NCBI GenBank assembly: GCA_026874595.1 | Contig: CM049309.1 | Location: 74,880,426 to 74,944,425, forward strand | DNA from: Sipunculus nudus | Lineage: Eukaryota; Annelida; Sipuncula; Golfingiida; Sipunculidae | DNA: 64,000 nt | Direction: 5' to 3' | Made by a program: the position numbers and the translations under genes | The notes under the pieces: generated by a model | Told to the model about the DNA's origin: nothing | Database searches by the model: none | What the model saw: the letters and a program-made list of their open reading frames with translations, nothing else | Part shown: positions 62,112-64,000 of the stretch, piece by piece | How the letters are laid out: each line of letters starts with the position of its first letter | Numbering within the stretch: the first letter of the stretch is position 1

Positions 62112-62655
62112 AATCATTTAATATAGTACGTTTTGCCAGCAGACGGTTCGGGCACCAGTGTGCATATATTATGATCAGCAGGACCCTGGTAGTAGGCGTA
62201 CAGGCTGTGTGTGAAAATCGGCGCGGCATTCGTTTGTTCAAAGGTTTTGTAAAGGATGTTAATTGACCGGCGTTGTATAGAGTCTAAATAAAAGTTTGTC
62301 ATCACAAAGAGTACCGTTGGCTTATACAATGCTTTGATGTCCCACTGAAGTTTAATTAGCAAGTGTAATGGCGTAAGATATCCCAAGGCCCGCTTGTTCC
62401 GTAATCATTTTATATGGCATGTTTTGCCAGTAGACCGTGCAGACACCATTTTGCATATATTATGATCAGCAGGACCTGGGGGTTCAGGCGGTATGATCAA
62501 CGACGTGGGTGTCGTTTATTTAAAGGTTTTGTTGTTAAATGAACAACGATGTATAAAGTCTAAATACAAGTACCGTCGTCCTATACAATGCTTTGATCTG
62601 TTGATGTCCCATGAAGTTTAATTAGCAAAGTTAAAGGCGCAAGATTCTCAGGCAT
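62112..62655. repeat. Diverged tandem duplication, unit about 270-290 bp
   Basis: 62112-62395 and 62400-62655 share 'gtaatcatttaatat', 'gttttgccagcagac', 'tgcatatattatgatcagca', 'tatacaatgctttgat' and 'gaagtttaattagcaa'. Identity is roughly 75-80%, with indels. Both units are CpG-rich compared with the region. The 90-codon minus-strand frame in the left unit is not preserved in the right unit, which argues against coding. Confidence 0.75.
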
Positions 62656-62889
62656 TCAGTGATGTGTCAAATTAATTTCGCGGCCCTACTAGGATTCGTC
62701 TTGGATGAGTCGTCATAAACCGAACAAATTGTCATCTATTCTAACTGGATAGATCAGGCTGTTTAACCAAATAATTAAATTAATTAACAAAGCCAAGCAA
62801 CATACACAGTTGCAACTTGTTCAGTTTCCAAAAACTGTTATGCCGGATCGCATATCAGCATACCACAGCATTCCTAGCTGCAGTCTAGC

Positions 62890-63085
62890 TTTTGAGGGAA
62901 ACCTTTTTTCGTTATGTTTCCATACACCAGCCGGCAATGGAACGTGGTGAGAATGTGGTGCGGCCATTAAGTAAGGTTTTGGGTATTTTTTACTCCAATG
63001 AAGGAGCCTTCAAGGTATTTAACGAACATTGGGTGCGGCCATTAGACGACGTGCGGCGGCAAAATGCTGATCTACGGTAAAGATC
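62890..63085. other. GC-rich segment with repeated 'gtgcggccatta'
   Basis: The 12-mer GTGCGGCCATTA occurs near 62959 and 63031, about 72 bp apart, within a GC-rich patch next to exon 63107. A plus-strand frame (62892-63080) reads ...NVVRPLSKVLGIFYSNEG..., but it is antisense to the gene and unsupported. It may be an insertion or a small local duplication in the intron. Confidence 0.35.
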
Positions 63086-63106
63086 ATGCATCATTCTGTT
63101 ACTTAC

Positions 63107-63530
63107 CTGTATCTGTGCTGAACATTGGGTATGTGACATCTTCATGTTCCACACCAGACCCTAGAAGTCCAGGTAAGGATTCTTCCTCTGATATGTTTTC
63201 ATTGACATCAACAAAACTGTCCTCAAATCCTTGGTTTGAATTATTCAGGTCAGTCAGGCTGTAGCTGTTTAACCAAGCAGAGGAATGGTCAGTTCCTGCA
63301 TAACTATGTATGTAAGCCTCAGTGCTGGTGGTAGGCCTGGTAGCTGATTGGTCAGTTCTTTCACAACTCAGCTCGGAAGCTGGAGTATAGGTAGTGGACA
63401 AGGCAGGTGTTTGGTCAGTTTTATCATAATTATGCAAACCATTCTCAGTGTTGGCAGCTGATATGGAAGATGATTGGTCAGTCCATTCATAATTGTTCAT
63501 GTCAGGCTGTGGTTGATTATCCATTATAAT
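63107..63530 (-). CDS. Internal coding exon of the Cobl-like gene, with four 21-residue repeats
   Basis: The minus-strand frame includes MDNQPQPDMNNYEWTDQSSS through ...DVTYPMFSTDT and ends at the donor ACAG|GTAAGT (63107/63106), in phase 1. That fits the acceptor of exon 42979. The 5' border is uncertain. AG at 63531-63532 (GAG|ATT) and AG at 63558-63559 (AAG|AAC) both keep phase 0 with the upstream exon. The CAG before 63552 would not. The next stop upstream prevents extension. Four TDQ/TDH repeats recur at exactly 63-nt spacing (63288, 63351, 63414, 63477). The C-terminal part is acidic (FVDVNENISEEESLPG). Low complexity and Ser/Thr/Asn/Gln richness suggest disorder. ATG at 63522-63524 could also be a start. 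Confidence 0.75.
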
Positions 63531-63614
63531 CTCTTTGGGAACATGCAGCAGACTGTTCTTAATTTCTCATTTCATTGATGTATTATGTATATTAACATCT
63601 CAACAGAATCTTAC

Positions 63615-63704
63615 TTGAGTGGTCTGGCTATGGATCTCTTGGCAGTATTTTTGATGATCAGAAGATACCTTCCATGTCTTCTGGATTTCATTTAAATTTT
63701 CCAT
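63615..63704 (-). CDS. Upstream exon candidate of the Cobl-like gene (90 nt)
   Basis: The acceptor GCTTTACAG precedes ATG at 63704-63702. The frame then reads MENLNEIQKTWKVSSDHQKY...SQTTQ to a donor CAA|GTAAGA (63615/63614). Thirty codons exactly, phase 0 at both ends; the other two frames hit stops at once. The intron to the next exon would be only 57 or 84 nt, unusually short beside the 20-kb introns. Either the intron is truly small or this exon splices elsewhere. The segment is helical in character, with no domain recognised. Confidence 0.6.
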
Positions 63705-64000
63705 CTGTAAAGCAGATTTACATACATTGCAGATTCAAAGGAAACAAATATAACTTATTGCTGTAAAAATTAATACAGAGCACAGATATGTACCATCACT
63801 AACAGAACTGAAACAATATATTATCTCATTTTATAATACATACAGGTCTATATCACAATAAATTTAATTCACACAGAGGACTCCCAAAAATGTCTGTTAG
63901 TGTAACAGAGAGGTTTATATGTTGAAAGTTATGTTTAAAACATATATTTCATGTACAAAAAACCCCAAGGAGGGATTTATTAAGGATCAACTGACACAGG
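63705..64000. other. Intron upstream of exon 63615-63704; nothing else seen
   Basis: AT-rich. The gene's 5' exons would lie beyond the right edge of the window if this exon is internal. Confidence 0.5.

Noticed and set aside
1-64000. CRISPR array, operon or bacterial defence system
   Set aside because: There is a spliced eukaryotic gene and long introns. The tandem repeats have no spacer pattern and no prokaryotic genes are present.

Overview
The window is metazoan nuclear DNA. It is AT-rich, with no dense reading frames, very long introns with GT..AG borders, and about 10-15 kb of interspersed and tandem repeats. Repeats ending in a perfect TAGCTCAG...CTGAGCTA hairpin and starting with a palindromic TGACCCATGGGTCA, and arrays rich in 'aaggtcaccag' or 'gacctaatttcagg', are of the kind I associate with bivalve molluscs. 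A bivalve or related lophotrochozoan is my best guess; this is inference, not a search result.

One gene dominates. It runs right to left on the minus strand, with exons at 63615-63704, 63107-about 63530, 42837-42979 and 19332-22959, and perhaps one more at 10838-11062. The three central exons have strong donors (GTAAGT) and good acceptors, and their phases join exactly (phase 1, then phase 0) across two introns of about 20 kb each. The 3.6-kb exon encodes about 1,209 residues of disordered, proline-rich protein. It carries three KK-x-APPPPP motifs, one of them KKRRAPPPPP, resembling the KRAP motifs of the actin nucleator Cordon-bleu (Cobl). The gene is therefore called Cobl-like with modest confidence. 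The N-terminal domain and WH2 region that would settle this are not visible, and both ends of the gene probably lie outside the window.

The rest is intron or flank. A pogo/Tigger-like MITE (872-1195) and a hAT-like non-autonomous element with an 8-bp target duplication (5556-6422) lie on the left. Four members of a Helentron/HINE-like family ('family A': 3851-4612, 30324-33453, 41780-42657, 48968-51512) share ends but hold 2 to about 12 internal repeat units. A second family with the same plan but different ends ('family B': relic near 2945-3298, then 47158-48225 and 51799-52970) forms, with family A, a cluster at about 46.5-53.3 kb. Simple tandem arrays occur at 8.9-9.2, 9.7-10.5, 23.4-24.2, 26.3-27.6 and 29.6-30.2 kb.

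The most unusual observation is at exon 42837-42979. Its 3' end and donor site have been copied downstream as a 71-73-bp tandem array, in which copies keep an acceptor-like and a donor-like site around a 32-nt mini-exon. A family A element later split this array. I found no RNA genes, CRISPR arrays, operons or other prokaryotic features.
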